64,000 bases of DNA from Oribacterium parvum ACB1 (GTDB taxonomy: Bacteria; Bacillota; Clostridia; Lachnospirales; Lachnospiraceae). A program made the position numbers and the translations under genes. Below, piece after piece: positions 19,557-28,461 of this stretch (positions are counted from its first letter, which is position 1; each line of letters begins with the position of its first letter). The stretch lies in NCBI RefSeq assembly GCF_000238055.2, contig NZ_KE148312.1, forward strand, positions 751,201-815,200, written 5' to 3'. The notes beneath the pieces were generated by a model. That model made no database searches and was not told the origin of the DNA. It saw only the letters and a program-made list of their open reading frames with translations.

Positions 19557-20815
19557 ATTCTGTCCTCCTTTCTCTCCTTATCTTCCTCCTCCGGCTTTAG
19601 AGCGTTATCCGGACTCTGTCTGCTAACAGATTCCTCCCCTCGTAAAGGGTGTTCTCCATCAAACTTTTGCCCTGCAAGCTTTTGCCCGCCAAGCTCTTCT
19701 ACCTTGATTTCTCTGCTCTTTAGATAGGCTACCGCGTCCAAAATGTCCTTTCCCTCTCCCTTCATATCGATTGTAAGAGTTCCAAAGGGGACACCCGAAA
19801 GAATTTCGATATTGCCGAAGAGGATGGATACTTCCACGGGGTAGTTTCGAACCAGATCCATGATAGCCGGGTCATTGGCCTTCTCTCCAATAAAGGTAAG
19901 TTCATAGAGATTTCTCTTGTTCTTCTCCGCAAGGGCAATCGCTTCCTTTCGGTAAAGTGTTTTCTCACGAAACTCCTTCGTGATACTGGACTTCGGTTCG
20001 GAAAATACTTCAACAAGGCTTCCTTCCTCTACTATCTTTCCTTCCTCCATCACGGCTACTTTATTGCAAATGCTTTTCACCACTTCCATTTGGTGCGTAA
20101 TCATCACTACCGTAAGCTTCAGCTTTTCCTGTAAGGAGCGGAGCAGTTCGATAATCTGCGTTGTGGTATTCGGATCCAATGCGGAAGTTGCCTCATCGCA
20201 AAGAAGAATCTTAGGTCTTCCCACCAGGGCTCTTGCGATGGCCACTCTTTGCTTTTGTCCTCCGGATAGCTGTGAGGGATAGGCCTTTTCCTTGTCTTCC
20301 AAGCCTGTCAGTCGAAGCATTTCCTCCACTCTTTCCTTTATTTCTTTTCCGGAAAGTTTCTTATTGCTTTTAAGTAGGGTGTTTTCCTTCTCTTTGATTT
20401 CTTTTTGAGAAAGAGAAGAATCTTTTTTCAGTTCTGCTATCTTTTCCTCTATTTCTTCTTTACTGAATCTTCTTTGATTTTTAAGCGGTGCTGCTACATT
20501 TTCAAACACATTCGCAGAATTCAAAAGGTTGAAATGCTGGAAAATCATACCCATTCTTCGTCGTACAGCTCTGAGCTCTACTTCCGAATAGCCGGTAATG
20601 TTTTTCCCTTCTACGATAACCTCTCCGCTTGTCGGTTTTTCCAAGAGATTGATGCAACGAACCAAGGTGGATTTACCCGCGCCGGAGTATCCGATAATAC
20701 CGAAGATATCCCCTTCCTCAATGCTTACACTGACATCCCTAACTGCGTGAACGCCTTCCCCGACTTTCTCCGAAGGAAAGATTTTTATTATATTTTTTAA
20801 TTCAATAATGGCCAT
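19544..20815 (-). CDS. metN: methionine ABC transporter ATP-binding protein MetN, with unusual insertion
   Basis: ATPase of the MetNIQ importer: Walker A GYSGAGKST (42-50), Q-loop Q93, signature LSGGQ (183-187), Walker B ILLCDEA (203-209) and H-loop THQ. A C-terminal NIL-type regulatory domain lies around 300-380 (VEVSILFGNIEIL). At 423 residues it is longer than the usual ~340. The excess is an inserted charged helix, repeated three times (residues 117-171), between Q-loop and signature motif, plus a hydrophilic 45-residue tail. The start overlaps no other gene; GGAGG lies upstream. Confidence 0.94.
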   Translation of the reverse strand: MAIIELKNIIKIFPSEKVGEGVHAVRDVSVSIEEGDIFGIIGYSGAGKSTLVRCINLLEKPTSGEVIVEGKNITGYSEVELRAVRRRMGMIFQHFNLLNSANVFENVAAPLKNQRRFSKEEIEEKIAELKKDSSLSQKEIKEKENTLLKSNKKLSGKEIKERVEEMLRLTGLEDKEKAYPSQLSGGQKQRVAIARALVGRPKILLCDEATSALDPNTTTQIIELLRSLQEKLKLTVVMITHQMEVVKSICNKVAVMEEGKIVEEGSLVEVFSEPKSSITKEFREKTLYRKEAIALAEKNKRNLYELTFIGEKANDPAIMDLVRNYPVEVSILFGNIEILSGVPFGTLTIDMKGEGKDILDAVAYLKSREIKVEELGGQKLAGQKFDGEHPLRGEESVSRQSPDNALKPEEEDKERKEDRIWNG

Positions 20816-20916
20816 TTTTTCCTCCGGCTCTATCTATACTGTCTTCCTGTCCGGTCTTTTTTCATCTTCCTTTAAAAGCGTCTTCCTCTTATAAAGACCA
20901 TAACACTCCCCAAAAA
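20816..20916 (-). other. metN leader, proximal part
   Basis: About 100 bp of purine-rich leader on the minus strand between the structured element and metN. No S-box (SAM-I) or T-box signature was found. Confidence 0.4.
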
Positions 20917-21005
20917 ATAATCCCTCTCTACTCACAGTCTCTTAGTACACTCGGAAATACTGTGAATATTGGGGGATTATAACTGTCTTTTTGAAGCCTG
21001 TCTAA
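20917..21005 (-). promoter_or_regulatory. met operon promoter with nested inverted repeats
   Basis: On the minus strand TTAGAC (21005-21000), an 18-bp spacer and TATAAT (20981-20976) form a promoter. Overlapping and downstream lie two nested inverted repeats: ATAATCCC/GGGATTAT (20980-20973 and 20924-20917) and TCACAGT/ACTGTGA (20965-20959 and 20938-20932). The outer right arm runs into six T. This could be an operator and leader hairpin of the met operon, or a terminator for the upstream sortase gene. Confidence 0.45.
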
Positions 21006-21209
21006 TTCCTTTTCTATATGCCTTGTTATAGTTTTATTCTATACCCACTTATCTTTCTATAAATTTAAACATTCTTTTAAAAATCACTTCTTTAAAAATG
21101 GACCTTTTCTTTATTTGTACATTTCCCTGAAAATAAAGCAAATAAGAAGATTTAAGAAATCTACTAAAATTGAGTAATATTTATATTCTCATTTATACCA
21201 ATACAAAAA
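21006..21209. other. AT-rich intergenic region after the sortase gene
   Basis: About 200 bp, very AT-rich, with no gene or clear terminator seen. Confidence 0.3.
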
Positions 21210-22079
21210 TTAGTAAATTTCTTCCAAAGCACCCTGTACTATAAAACGCTGCTGTCCACCGGCCGGTCCTGAGCAGGTTGAAAGTGTCAAAAGCTTGGGA
21301 CGCGTCGAGAAGTCTACAATTCCTTCTTGATAATCCTTATAAGAAGAGAGTCTCGTTACCAAGTGGATATAGCTGTCATAGCCGTCATCTCCCTCGAAGT
21401 CATTGTAAATTTCGCTCGAGGTTGTGGTTAAATAGTAAGTGAAGATACGATAACGATAAATACCGTCCGGTCTGCACAAGAAGATATAGGGATTTGTATT
21501 TACCAAACCTTCTTCCTTCAGGAAATACTTCAGCTTACCGAACATCGATCCATTTTTCATATTGTGACCGAAGATGAAGGTATTACTCTGGTCATAGTTG
21601 CCGTTAGCGTTGTAATCCAAGAAAATGGCACCGGCAAAATTGCTCTTTCCTTCAAAAGTTTTGTGAAGATAATCCTCATTATCCTTACTGCGTACTACAG
21701 GATAATTAATGCCCAGTGCAGGAATATAAATCACGGCGGAAAAATCACTGTTAATCTTTGTCAAAGCATCATAGTCAATTTGAAACTTCGGATGAGAAAA
21801 ATCAATCTTCTCTTTTGCCGCTTCCGACTCCTGCGTTGCATCTCCCTTATTATCCTCTTTCGGTTCTTCTTCCACAACGATATGTTCTTCCAGTTGTGCA
21901 TACTCATCATTTGCAGCCTTATACTCTAAGAAGTCGCGCAGAAACAGACCGCCGAATACAAGCATGGAAATAAATAGCACAGTAGGAATCAGATAATGAA
22001 CAATACTTTGCTTCTTCCTTTTATAGGATCGATTCGAATTTCTTCTCTCGCCTCTCTCTTCATTATGTATTTCTTCCAT
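21210..22079 (-). CDS. srtB: class B sortase
   Basis: A 289-residue membrane-anchored transpeptidase: a basic N-terminus, one transmembrane segment (~30-48), an acidic linker and the catalytic domain. Catalytic residues are visible as FGHNM (His), LSTCSG (Cys) and QQRFIVQG (Arg). Class B sortases attach particular surface proteins to peptidoglycan or build pili. No obvious sorting-signal substrate was found in this window, so the partner is probably elsewhere. Confidence 0.92.
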   Translation of the reverse strand: MEEIHNEERGERRNSNRSYKRKKQSIVHYLIPTVLFISMLVFGGLFLRDFLEYKAANDEYAQLEEHIVVEEEPKEDNKGDATQESEAAKEKIDFSHPKFQIDYDALTKINSDFSAVIYIPALGINYPVVRSKDNEDYLHKTFEGKSNFAGAIFLDYNANGNYDQSNTFIFGHNMKNGSMFGKLKYFLKEEGLVNTNPYIFLCRPDGIYRYRIFTYYLTTTSSEIYNDFEGDDGYDSYIHLVTRLSSYKDYQEGIVDFSTRPKLLTLSTCSGPAGGQQRFIVQGALEEIY

Positions 22080-22132
22080 TTTACTCCTCTCTCTATCCTT
22101 TATAATATTCCTTTACTTAATCAATTTGAGAA

Positions 22133-23524
22133 TCACAGTTGCTTTTCCAGTAAGCATACAGCCTCAACATTATTGGTTCTTGGGAACATATCCACTGCAC
22201 AAAGCCTTTTTACCCTATATCCTGCAGCCTGCAAAGGCTCTAAATCTCTTGCTAAACTCTTCGGCTTACAAGCCACGTAAATAAGTCTGTTAACTCCATA
22301 ACGAATAATCAATTCCAAAGCCTTCTTGTGCATTCCGTCTCTTGGCGGGTCCACAACGATAAAATCCGGCCGGGGAAGTATATTCCCGTTTTCTTCTTTA
22401 TCTGCGCTATTCCCCTCCGCTATATCCCCACTCTGATTCATAGCGGCCTTATTTTGCTCTAAAACCTTTAATACATCTCCCGCAATAAAGCGACAGTTTT
22501 CAATTCCGTTTTCCTTCGCATTCTCTTTGGCAGACTCTACTGCTTCCTCTATAATTTCCACACCGTAGGCCTCTTTCGCAACCTCGCTCATAAGCTGCGT
22601 AATCGTCCCAGTGCCCGAATAGAGGTCAAATATAAGCGGTTTTTCAACTGCTGTATTCGATAAATCCGCATATTCTCGAATCTTCTCATACAGCTTTTCC
22701 GCGCCAAGGCTATTGGTCTGAAAAAAGGAAAAGGGAGTGATTTTAAAATTCAAACCTAGAAGCTCCTCATAAAAATAGTCCTTCCCATAAAGAATCTCCG
22801 TTCCTTGATTTACTACTGCATCCGCCAAACTCTCGTTTTTTGTATGAAGTATTCCCGCAAAATGCCCTTCCAGTTTTCCTTCTTTTTCCAAAGAAAGAAG
22901 ACTTTCACACCAGCCTTTTAAAAGAGCTTCTTCAGAAATAAAAGTCTTCTTATCCTGTATACTCTCTGCTTCCCCACCTGTCTCGATGACACAGTTTTCC
23001 TCGCTCTCCTGTCTTACATTCTTTACAGCTAAACTTTGCAATATGTCTTGCTCTGAAAATGACTTTTCAGCAAATAAATTATGCACCAAAGAAACCAGAA
23101 TCTCTCCGGTTTTCTCTCCTCTTCGAATGAGTAAATGTCTTAGATACCCCTCATGTTTTTTCTTGTGAAAATATCCTACTCCCTTATCCAAAAAATACTC
23201 TCTTGTGGCAAGTAGTATTTTCCCCATATCCGGATGAGGAAGCCGACAGTCTTCCGTATTTAAAATGTTAAAAAAGCTCCGCTTCTGATGCAGCCCCAGG
23301 CAAAGAGGACCGTCTTTCTCCTGGTCCCCGAAGGAAAACTCCATTTTATTGCGGTAAGCTTCTTTTTTAGGGGAAGAAATAATCCCCTCAAAGGGAAAAT
23401 CTCCCATAACAAGCGGCGCAAAGAGAGAACGGATTTCTTCTTCTTTTATCTTTAGCTCTTCTTCGTAGGGAATTTCCTGATAATAACATCCCCCGCAACG
23501 CTCTTGATTACTACACCAGTTCAT
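22133..23524 (-). CDS. rlmD: 23S rRNA (uracil-C5)-methyltransferase, RlmD/TrmA family
   Basis: A 463-residue SAM-dependent RNA m5U methyltransferase. The N-terminus carries Fe-S cysteines (CSNQERCGGC plus a Cys at NTEDCRLP). The catalytic domain has FDLYSGTGTITQLM (SAM site), FIVVDPPRDGMH and YVACKPKSLARDL with the catalytic Cys. The usual SCNP is ACKP here. An acidic insert follows the SAM region. Firmicute members modify 23S U747 and/or U1939; which one cannot be told from sequence. Its ribosome-binding site is part of a set of competing hairpins. Confidence 0.9.
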   Translation of the reverse strand: MNWCSNQERCGGCYYQEIPYEEELKIKEEEIRSLFAPLVMGDFPFEGIISSPKKEAYRNKMEFSFGDQEKDGPLCLGLHQKRSFFNILNTEDCRLPHPDMGKILLATREYFLDKGVGYFHKKKHEGYLRHLLIRRGEKTGEILVSLVHNLFAEKSFSEQDILQSLAVKNVRQESEENCVIETGGEAESIQDKKTFISEEALLKGWCESLLSLEKEGKLEGHFAGILHTKNESLADAVVNQGTEILYGKDYFYEELLGLNFKITPFSFFQTNSLGAEKLYEKIREYADLSNTAVEKPLIFDLYSGTGTITQLMSEVAKEAYGVEIIEEAVESAKENAKENGIENCRFIAGDVLKVLEQNKAAMNQSGDIAEGNSADKEENGNILPRPDFIVVDPPRDGMHKKALELIIRYGVNRLIYVACKPKSLARDLEPLQAAGYRVKRLCAVDMFPRTNNVEAVCLLEKQL

Positions 23525-23571
23525 GGCTTGCCTCCTTTTACTTAAGAAAAGGAGGCAAGCCTGCCTCCTTT
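23525..23571 (-). promoter_or_regulatory. mutually exclusive hairpins over the rlmD ribosome-binding site
   Basis: In transcript order: segment 1 AAAGGAGGCA (23571-23562); segment 2 GGCTTGCCTCCTTTT (23561-23547); segment 3 AAAAGGAGGCAAGCC (23539-23525), which contains the Shine-Dalgarno immediately before the ATG. Segments 1 and 2 can form a 10-bp terminator-like hairpin followed by TTTTCTT. Segments 2 and 3 form a perfect 15-bp hairpin that buries the ribosome-binding site. Confidence 0.6.
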
Positions 23572-23606
23572 GCTACTCTTAAAGCTTAAAAACGATACTG
23601 CTCTTC

Positions 23607-23612
23607 ATTATA
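23607..23612 (-). promoter_or_regulatory. candidate -10 for rlmD (TATAAT)
   Basis: Minus-strand TATAAT about 85 nt before rlmD. The -35 is weak. It would place both hairpins in the rlmD leader. Confidence 0.35.
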
Positions 23613-23642
23613 CTTCAGACTAAGGATTCGCTTTTTAAAAAA

Positions 23643-23924
23643 TCAGTCCTCGTCAGCAATGTCTTCGTCTTCTTCATCCTCATAGTCATCATAATCTTCC
23701 AGATAATCCGGAGCCAAGAAACGATAAACGCAGTAAGCCAATCCACAAAACAGAATAATTCCACTAATGATGGCGCATGCGATACAAATCTTTTTTGTCA
23801 CATCATCTTCTTTCCGCTTATCCTTCAGCTTAAGAGCATACTGTAAGTCGGTGCTGATACTTTTTGCTTCTTCTGTAAGCCTTCTTGCCCTATCCTTTAA
23901 ATTCTCTATATTCCACTGATCCAT
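23643..23924 (-). CDS. small single-pass membrane protein, unknown function
   Basis: A 93-residue protein: a charged helical N-terminus (LKDRARRLTEEAKSIS), a transmembrane helix around residues 45-68 (CIACAIISGIILFCGLAYCV), then an extremely acidic tail (EDYDDYEDEEDEDIADED). I recognise the architecture from Lachnospiraceae hypothetical proteins but no named family. A ribosome-binding site (AAAGG) precedes the ATG, and the competing hairpins before rlmD may also terminate it. Confidence 0.65.
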   Translation of the reverse strand: MDQWNIENLKDRARRLTEEAKSISTDLQYALKLKDKRKEDDVTKKICIACAIISGIILFCGLAYCVYRFLAPDYLEDYDDYEDEEDEDIADED

Positions 23925-24054
23925 AGCTTTTTCCTTTCATAAAAACGGAGTGAAGCCTTCTCCACTGCCCTTTTAGCTGCAGATATCGAAATCAGTATAT
24001 CGGTCTTTTCCTGAAAATGCAATGAAAAATCCGACTCGTAAAACACGATAGAAC

Positions 24055-25107
24055 TTACTCCAAAATCCAGTTTCCGTCCGCCATAACAAAATTCTTTTCT
24101 ACACCAAGCTTATTGGTCCAAAACTTAGTCAATGCGATAGTATAGGTCTCCTGATCCTCTGTGAAAGCATCCTTCCGCTTGTCCCAAAGTTCCTTGGAGC
24201 TTGGCCAAAGCGCATACTTGGGAGCAACTGTACTGTAGAAAGCGAAGCTGCCTCCATGCTGGCCGTGATGTGCCATTTGCACAATATCCGCCTTCAGCTT
24301 CTCCGGTGGAAGCTCCTCTAAGAGCTTTCCTGCCGCTTCATAGGGAAGGTCTCCTGTAATCAAAAGCTTCTTCCCGTTTATTGTAATCATATAGCATATA
24401 GAACTGTTATTTCCGGTATCGATTGGAATGGAATACGCTGTGTTTAAGATTTCCACCGATACATTTCCATAGGAAAATGTTGTTCCTCTTTCGGAATTCT
24501 CATGCTTCTTTTCTGCAGGATACGCAGCAAGATCCTCCATAACTTCCTTAATCATCGGCAGTCTGTAGCCTTGCTCATATTGTTCATAGAAGGAATAGGG
24601 TGCGAAACTGAAGTAAATCTGCCCCGGATCAATATCATAAAAATCCGGATGTCCAGCCACCTTCTGCTGCTCCAGAATAACGGAAAGTGCCCCGACGTGA
24701 TCCTCATGCGGGTGTGTGAGAAGCCATGCTGCAACCTTTCCGCCCTTACTCTTGATATACTTGGAAAGATAGGGAGCATTGGTCTTTAAACCTCCGTCCA
24801 CAACAATCAACTGACCGTCATTGCTTTCAATCACAATACTAATCTGCTGACCACTTTCATTTCCTTTAAACATGATAATTTTCGCACCGCCAAGTCCAAT
24901 CGTAGAATCGGTATAAGTCGGTGTGCTCTCTCCGTTTCGAACATAAATCGGTGCATTCCCGCTACTACTCTTATTTTGGCTTACATTTGCCGCCGTATTC
25001 GCATTTGCATATAAAGTGCCTGTACTATTCTCATCTGCAAACGCAGGAATTGCCAAAGCAAAGCAAAGCCCGATGGCAATCGCCATACTACCAAATCTTT
25101 TCTTCAT
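24055..25107 (-). CDS. secreted metallo-beta-lactamase-fold hydrolase
   Basis: A 350-residue protein with a signal peptide (MKKRFGSMAIAIGLCFALAIPAFA) and an MBL domain related to the ComEC C-terminal type. The zinc motif is THPHEDHVG, with LLITGDLPYEAAGKLLEELP and QMAHHGQHGG further on. The substrate is unknown; secreted members may act on nucleotides or phosphodiesters. Three direct repeats lie in its leader. Confidence 0.85.
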   Translation of the reverse strand: MKKRFGSMAIAIGLCFALAIPAFADENSTGTLYANANTAANVSQNKSSSGNAPIYVRNGESTPTYTDSTIGLGGAKIIMFKGNESGQQISIVIESNDGQLIVVDGGLKTNAPYLSKYIKSKGGKVAAWLLTHPHEDHVGALSVILEQQKVAGHPDFYDIDPGQIYFSFAPYSFYEQYEQGYRLPMIKEVMEDLAAYPAEKKHENSERGTTFSYGNVSVEILNTAYSIPIDTGNNSSICYMITINGKKLLITGDLPYEAAGKLLEELPPEKLKADIVQMAHHGQHGGSFAFYSTVAPKYALWPSSKELWDKRKDAFTEDQETYTIALTKFWTNKLGVEKNFVMADGNWILE

Positions 25108-25131
25108 TAAAACTCCTTATCTAGATTCCTT

Positions 25132-25201
25132 TTGATTATCAATAATGCATTTACTTTATTACCAATAATTCATTTTCTGATTATCAATAATTCATTTTCT
25201 C
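25132..25201. repeat. three direct repeats in the leader of the MBL-fold gene
   Basis: Copies of GATTATCAATAAT followed by CATTT lie at 25134, 25157 (imperfect) and 25179, spaced 23 and 22 bp, about two helical turns. They lie between a minus-strand TATAAT (25210-25205) and the start codon at 25107, where a repressor would act. Confidence 0.6.
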
Positions 25202-25238
25202 TATATTATAAACAATTACTTTTATATACTTTCTTTTA

Positions 25239-26552
25239 CTACTGCATTACTCCGTTGGCATCAATGCTATATCCGTCTTTCACAGTATTCTTTTCCATTG
25301 CACCGACCGGGAATCCCGTGTCATTGAGATTAAAGAAATACCATTTGTCCGCAATATTTTGCCAACCGGTTTTCATCTCTCCGTTTTGGAGATCGAAATA
25401 ATACCACTGTTCATTTAAGAGCCTCCAAGAGCTTGCCATCTTTCCGGCAGCCTCTCCATCCGTGTCAAAGTAGTACCATTTTCCGTTAATTTCCTGCCAG
25501 CCGGTCAGCATCACACCATCTCCGTTTAGGAAGTACCAGCTATCTCCCAGCTTCATCCAGTTGGTCTGCATCTTTCCCTGATTATCAAAATAGAACCAGG
25601 AATTGTTCACCTGCTGCCAGCCCTGTGCGAGCCTTCCATTTACCTCATAATACCAGTCCGCACCATTTTGGCGCCAGCCAACAACACCTTCTCCGGGACC
25701 CTTTGCATTTGGATCCGCCTGATTTCCGTTGTGCAGATCGGATGCTCTCTTTTTATTGTCATTTTGCTTCTGATTCTTATTTTTCTTCTTTCCCTTTGCA
25801 CTGTACTCCTTAAAGCTTCCCTTGGAGATTCCGCTTGCCTTCAGGGTAATCAGGTTAAAAATATATTCGTCATCTTCTCCGTCCGGACTCTCGGGACTTC
25901 CGCTGGAATCCACATACAAAGAGCTCGCAAAATATTGCTTCATATTGTCATTCTTATCATAAACGGCACGAACGGCAATATGATCGAATTCCTTTCCGCT
26001 CTGGTTAAAAGAATTGATATTGATCTTTGGAGAATTACTATGCTTCTTTGCAATCTTTTCATCTCCATTTTTATTGTTGTAGTATACCAAGATGTCATAG
26101 CCTGTTGCATACTGTACCCTGTCCCAACTGTAAGTCGTTTCATTGGTACTAAAATTAGCCGGCTCCTTCAAAACATAGAAGGGATAGGCATTTGCCTTAA
26201 TCTTGATGCTGTTCTTACTTTTCTCAACAACTGCCATCTCATAAGCACCGCGTACTTCCACAACTGTAGAAGAATCAAAGCTGTGTCCACTTTCCGGCTT
26301 TACAGAAATAGTATAGGTATAGGGTTTTTTGACACTGTTCTGTTTTCCGTCCACAGAAAATCCGCTGACTTCATAACCACTGTCCAGTGCAACCGCTTCC
26401 GGCTTAAAATATGTTTCTCCCGATGCGAGCTCTACATCCTCACTCGGACTGATATCAATCTGTACCCTTCCTACCATCTGTTCTGCAAAAACAGGGAAAG
26501 CTAACAATCCGGATAGCACTGCAGTCAAAAATAGGATTCTCTTTTTCATCAT
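25239..26552 (-). CDS. secreted cell-wall-binding repeat protein
   Basis: A 437-residue surface protein: signal peptide, an N-terminal ~250-residue domain with beta-sandwich character (fibronectin-like TYSWDRVQYATGYDILVYY), a basic Lys/Asn linker, and about six choline-binding-type repeats (GWQQVNNSWFYFDNQGKM, GWQEINGKWYYFDTDG). Such repeats hold proteins on choline or other wall polymers non-covalently. No enzymatic domain was recognised. It may be an adhesin or a partner of the neighbouring lysozyme. Confidence 0.87.
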   Translation of the reverse strand: MMKKRILFLTAVLSGLLAFPVFAEQMVGRVQIDISPSEDVELASGETYFKPEAVALDSGYEVSGFSVDGKQNSVKKPYTYTISVKPESGHSFDSSTVVEVRGAYEMAVVEKSKNSIKIKANAYPFYVLKEPANFSTNETTYSWDRVQYATGYDILVYYNNKNGDEKIAKKHSNSPKININSFNQSGKEFDHIAVRAVYDKNDNMKQYFASSLYVDSSGSPESPDGEDDEYIFNLITLKASGISKGSFKEYSAKGKKKNKNQKQNDNKKRASDLHNGNQADPNAKGPGEGVVGWRQNGADWYYEVNGRLAQGWQQVNNSWFYFDNQGKMQTNWMKLGDSWYFLNGDGVMLTGWQEINGKWYYFDTDGEAAGKMASSWRLLNEQWYYFDLQNGEMKTGWQNIADKWYFFNLNDTGFPVGAMEKNTVKDGYSIDANGVMQ

Positions 26553-26754
26553 AACGCTCCTTTGATTTTAAAGGGTGTTCTTTTTGACACCGCATTGTAT
26601 GTTTCTCTTCTATATATTTCGACTACTTCCATCAAAATATAGAATTTCGTATCCCGCCTCTCTTTCTATAAGCCTGTTAAATCCTGCTTTTTCTCGTTCA
26701 AAAGACCAGGTATTACAGCTTATATTGAAGAAAGAATTCTTACTTTAATTCGTA

Positions 26755-28158
26755 TTAAGGTAACCAAGCACCGGATACATCAAAACGATAATCTATCCCG
26801 TCGATGTTTCTCACGGTGTTCTCCAGCATCGCACCGGAGTCCTCCATATAATACCATACATTGTTGATGTATTTCCATCCTGTACGCATCGCACCGTCTT
26901 GGTTTAACCAGTACCATTTTCCGTTAATATACTGCCAATTCGTAGCCATAGCCCCGGAGTCCTTAAGATAATACCAGACATTGTTATTTAAGAGCCAACC
27001 GGTCTTCATGATGCCTTGTTCATCCATAAAATACCAAACGCCGTTCACCAATTTCCAACCTGTGCTCGCTTTTCCGTTCTCAATATATTTCCATTGTCCG
27101 GGCACTCCTTGTACCCAGCCGTTTTCTACCGTAGTTGCAGTTCTTCCCGGTCCCTCACTGGAAACAATGGTTCCATCCGTGCTATTTGCAGAATTTCCGG
27201 ATGGACTCGATGACGCGGAAGACGGATTGGATACAGGATTAGAGGATGAAGAATTCGCAGTTCCATTCAAGCCGGAATTATTTCCACCAATCTGCTTTCC
27301 TGCATTCTTCTGGGACGGATTACCCCCGCCGTATACCTTCCAGGAAAATTCCGTCGTGACCTTTCCCTTAATTCCCTTTACTACACCCTTTTCGCTGGAC
27401 TGCCAGATTGTAGTCTTACTGCCTTCTACCGGAACATAAATCTGATTTTCAGGGTATGCCGCAAACCAAATATCATAAGGAATCTTTGACAGATTCATAT
27501 ACTTGGTCAGCCAAGTACGGTTTGCATAAACCATAGGAATAAAGCCTGCATTTTGCACCTTCTTACAGTAGGCATTCACCATAGCGGTCAGGTCTTCCCT
27601 ACTAAGCCCATCGGAAAGCATGGATGCTACTTCAAGATCATAGGCCACCGGATATTCCAGCTTGTAGGGCTGTAGCTTTTTTAAAGTCAGTTCCGCCTCC
27701 GCCATGGCATCGTTCATATTTTTCGCCGTGGAACAAAGATAAACACCAACCTTTATTCCTGCTTTTTGCGCACCTTTTACATTCACATCAAAATAAGCAT
27801 CTTCTTTTGTTCCATAAGCAAGGCGCACCATAACGAAGTCTAATCCATCTTTTTTTGCCGCATTCCAATCAATATCTCCTGTTTCATTTTGGAATTTGGA
27901 AACCTCCGTTCCTTTTTCAAGGTAAAGAAGATCCGATCCGTCCTGATTTGTATAGCCATACCATCCGGAGTAATCCATATTCCCTGTATTTGCCGTACTC
28001 TTGGATGCACTTCCAAGAGCATCTCCCGGGCCAACCGCAAATGCCGGTCTTACACTTAAGTTCATAAAAAGCACTGCTGAAATAGCAAGCAAGCAAAGCT
28101 TCTTACTCTTTTTTTGTAGCGCAGGAATTAACCTGTTTTTTCTTTCTGGCAAACTCAT
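26755..28158 (-). CDS. GH25 lysozyme with cell-wall-binding repeats
   Basis: A 467-residue secreted muramidase. A signal segment is followed by the GH25 domain (~residues 75-285): EVSKFQNETGDIDWNAAKKD, DFVMVRLAYG, KVGVYLCSTA and YPVAYDLEVASM carry the family's acidic residues. A Ser/Asn-rich linker leads to choline-binding-type repeats (GWKLVNGVWYFMDEQG). The start is the ATG at 28158, with GGAGG five bases upstream; an earlier in-frame TTG overlaps the Shine-Dalgarno. Confidence 0.92.
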   Translation of the reverse strand: MSLPERKNRLIPALQKKSKKLCLLAISAVLFMNLSVRPAFAVGPGDALGSASKSTANTGNMDYSGWYGYTNQDGSDLLYLEKGTEVSKFQNETGDIDWNAAKKDGLDFVMVRLAYGTKEDAYFDVNVKGAQKAGIKVGVYLCSTAKNMNDAMAEAELTLKKLQPYKLEYPVAYDLEVASMLSDGLSREDLTAMVNAYCKKVQNAGFIPMVYANRTWLTKYMNLSKIPYDIWFAAYPENQIYVPVEGSKTTIWQSSEKGVVKGIKGKVTTEFSWKVYGGGNPSQKNAGKQIGGNNSGLNGTANSSSSNPVSNPSSASSSPSGNSANSTDGTIVSSEGPGRTATTVENGWVQGVPGQWKYIENGKASTGWKLVNGVWYFMDEQGIMKTGWLLNNNVWYYLKDSGAMATNWQYINGKWYWLNQDGAMRTGWKYINNVWYYMEDSGAMLENTVRNIDGIDYRFDVSGAWLP

Positions 28159-28270
28159 CCTCACCTCCAATTTTCTACTCTCCTAGAGTAGCGGGAGGAA
28201 GGAAAAATGGCAAGAGTAAGGGGAGAACTGTAAGAGATATTCAGAAAAGAGTAAGGACTTTACAAAAGAC

Positions 28271-28315
28271 AAAAAGCCCCGGAGTTCTGATATATCAGGA
28301 TCCCGGGGCTTTTTG
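28271..28315. terminator. strong bidirectional intrinsic terminator
   Basis: AAAAAGCCCCGG (28271-28282) pairs with CCGGGGCTTTTT (28303-28314), with a further inner TCTGATATATCAGGA stem. It lies downstream of the NlpC/P60 gene. Confidence 0.92.
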
Positions 28316-28461
28316 TCGCATTTTTTAAGTTCTGCTCTTGCAGTAACTCCTTCTATCACACAAGTTCCTACTACTAGGGAATTGCATTCTATTTATATCA
28401 TATGTCGGAGCAAAAAGCCTACTTTATTGATTATTTCTATTAAATTTTAATAAAATGTTTT

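Noticed and set aside
20816-21209. SAM-I riboswitch or T-box before metN
   Set aside because: No AGGGTGG/TGGNAC T-box core and no S-box core could be found on the minus strand.
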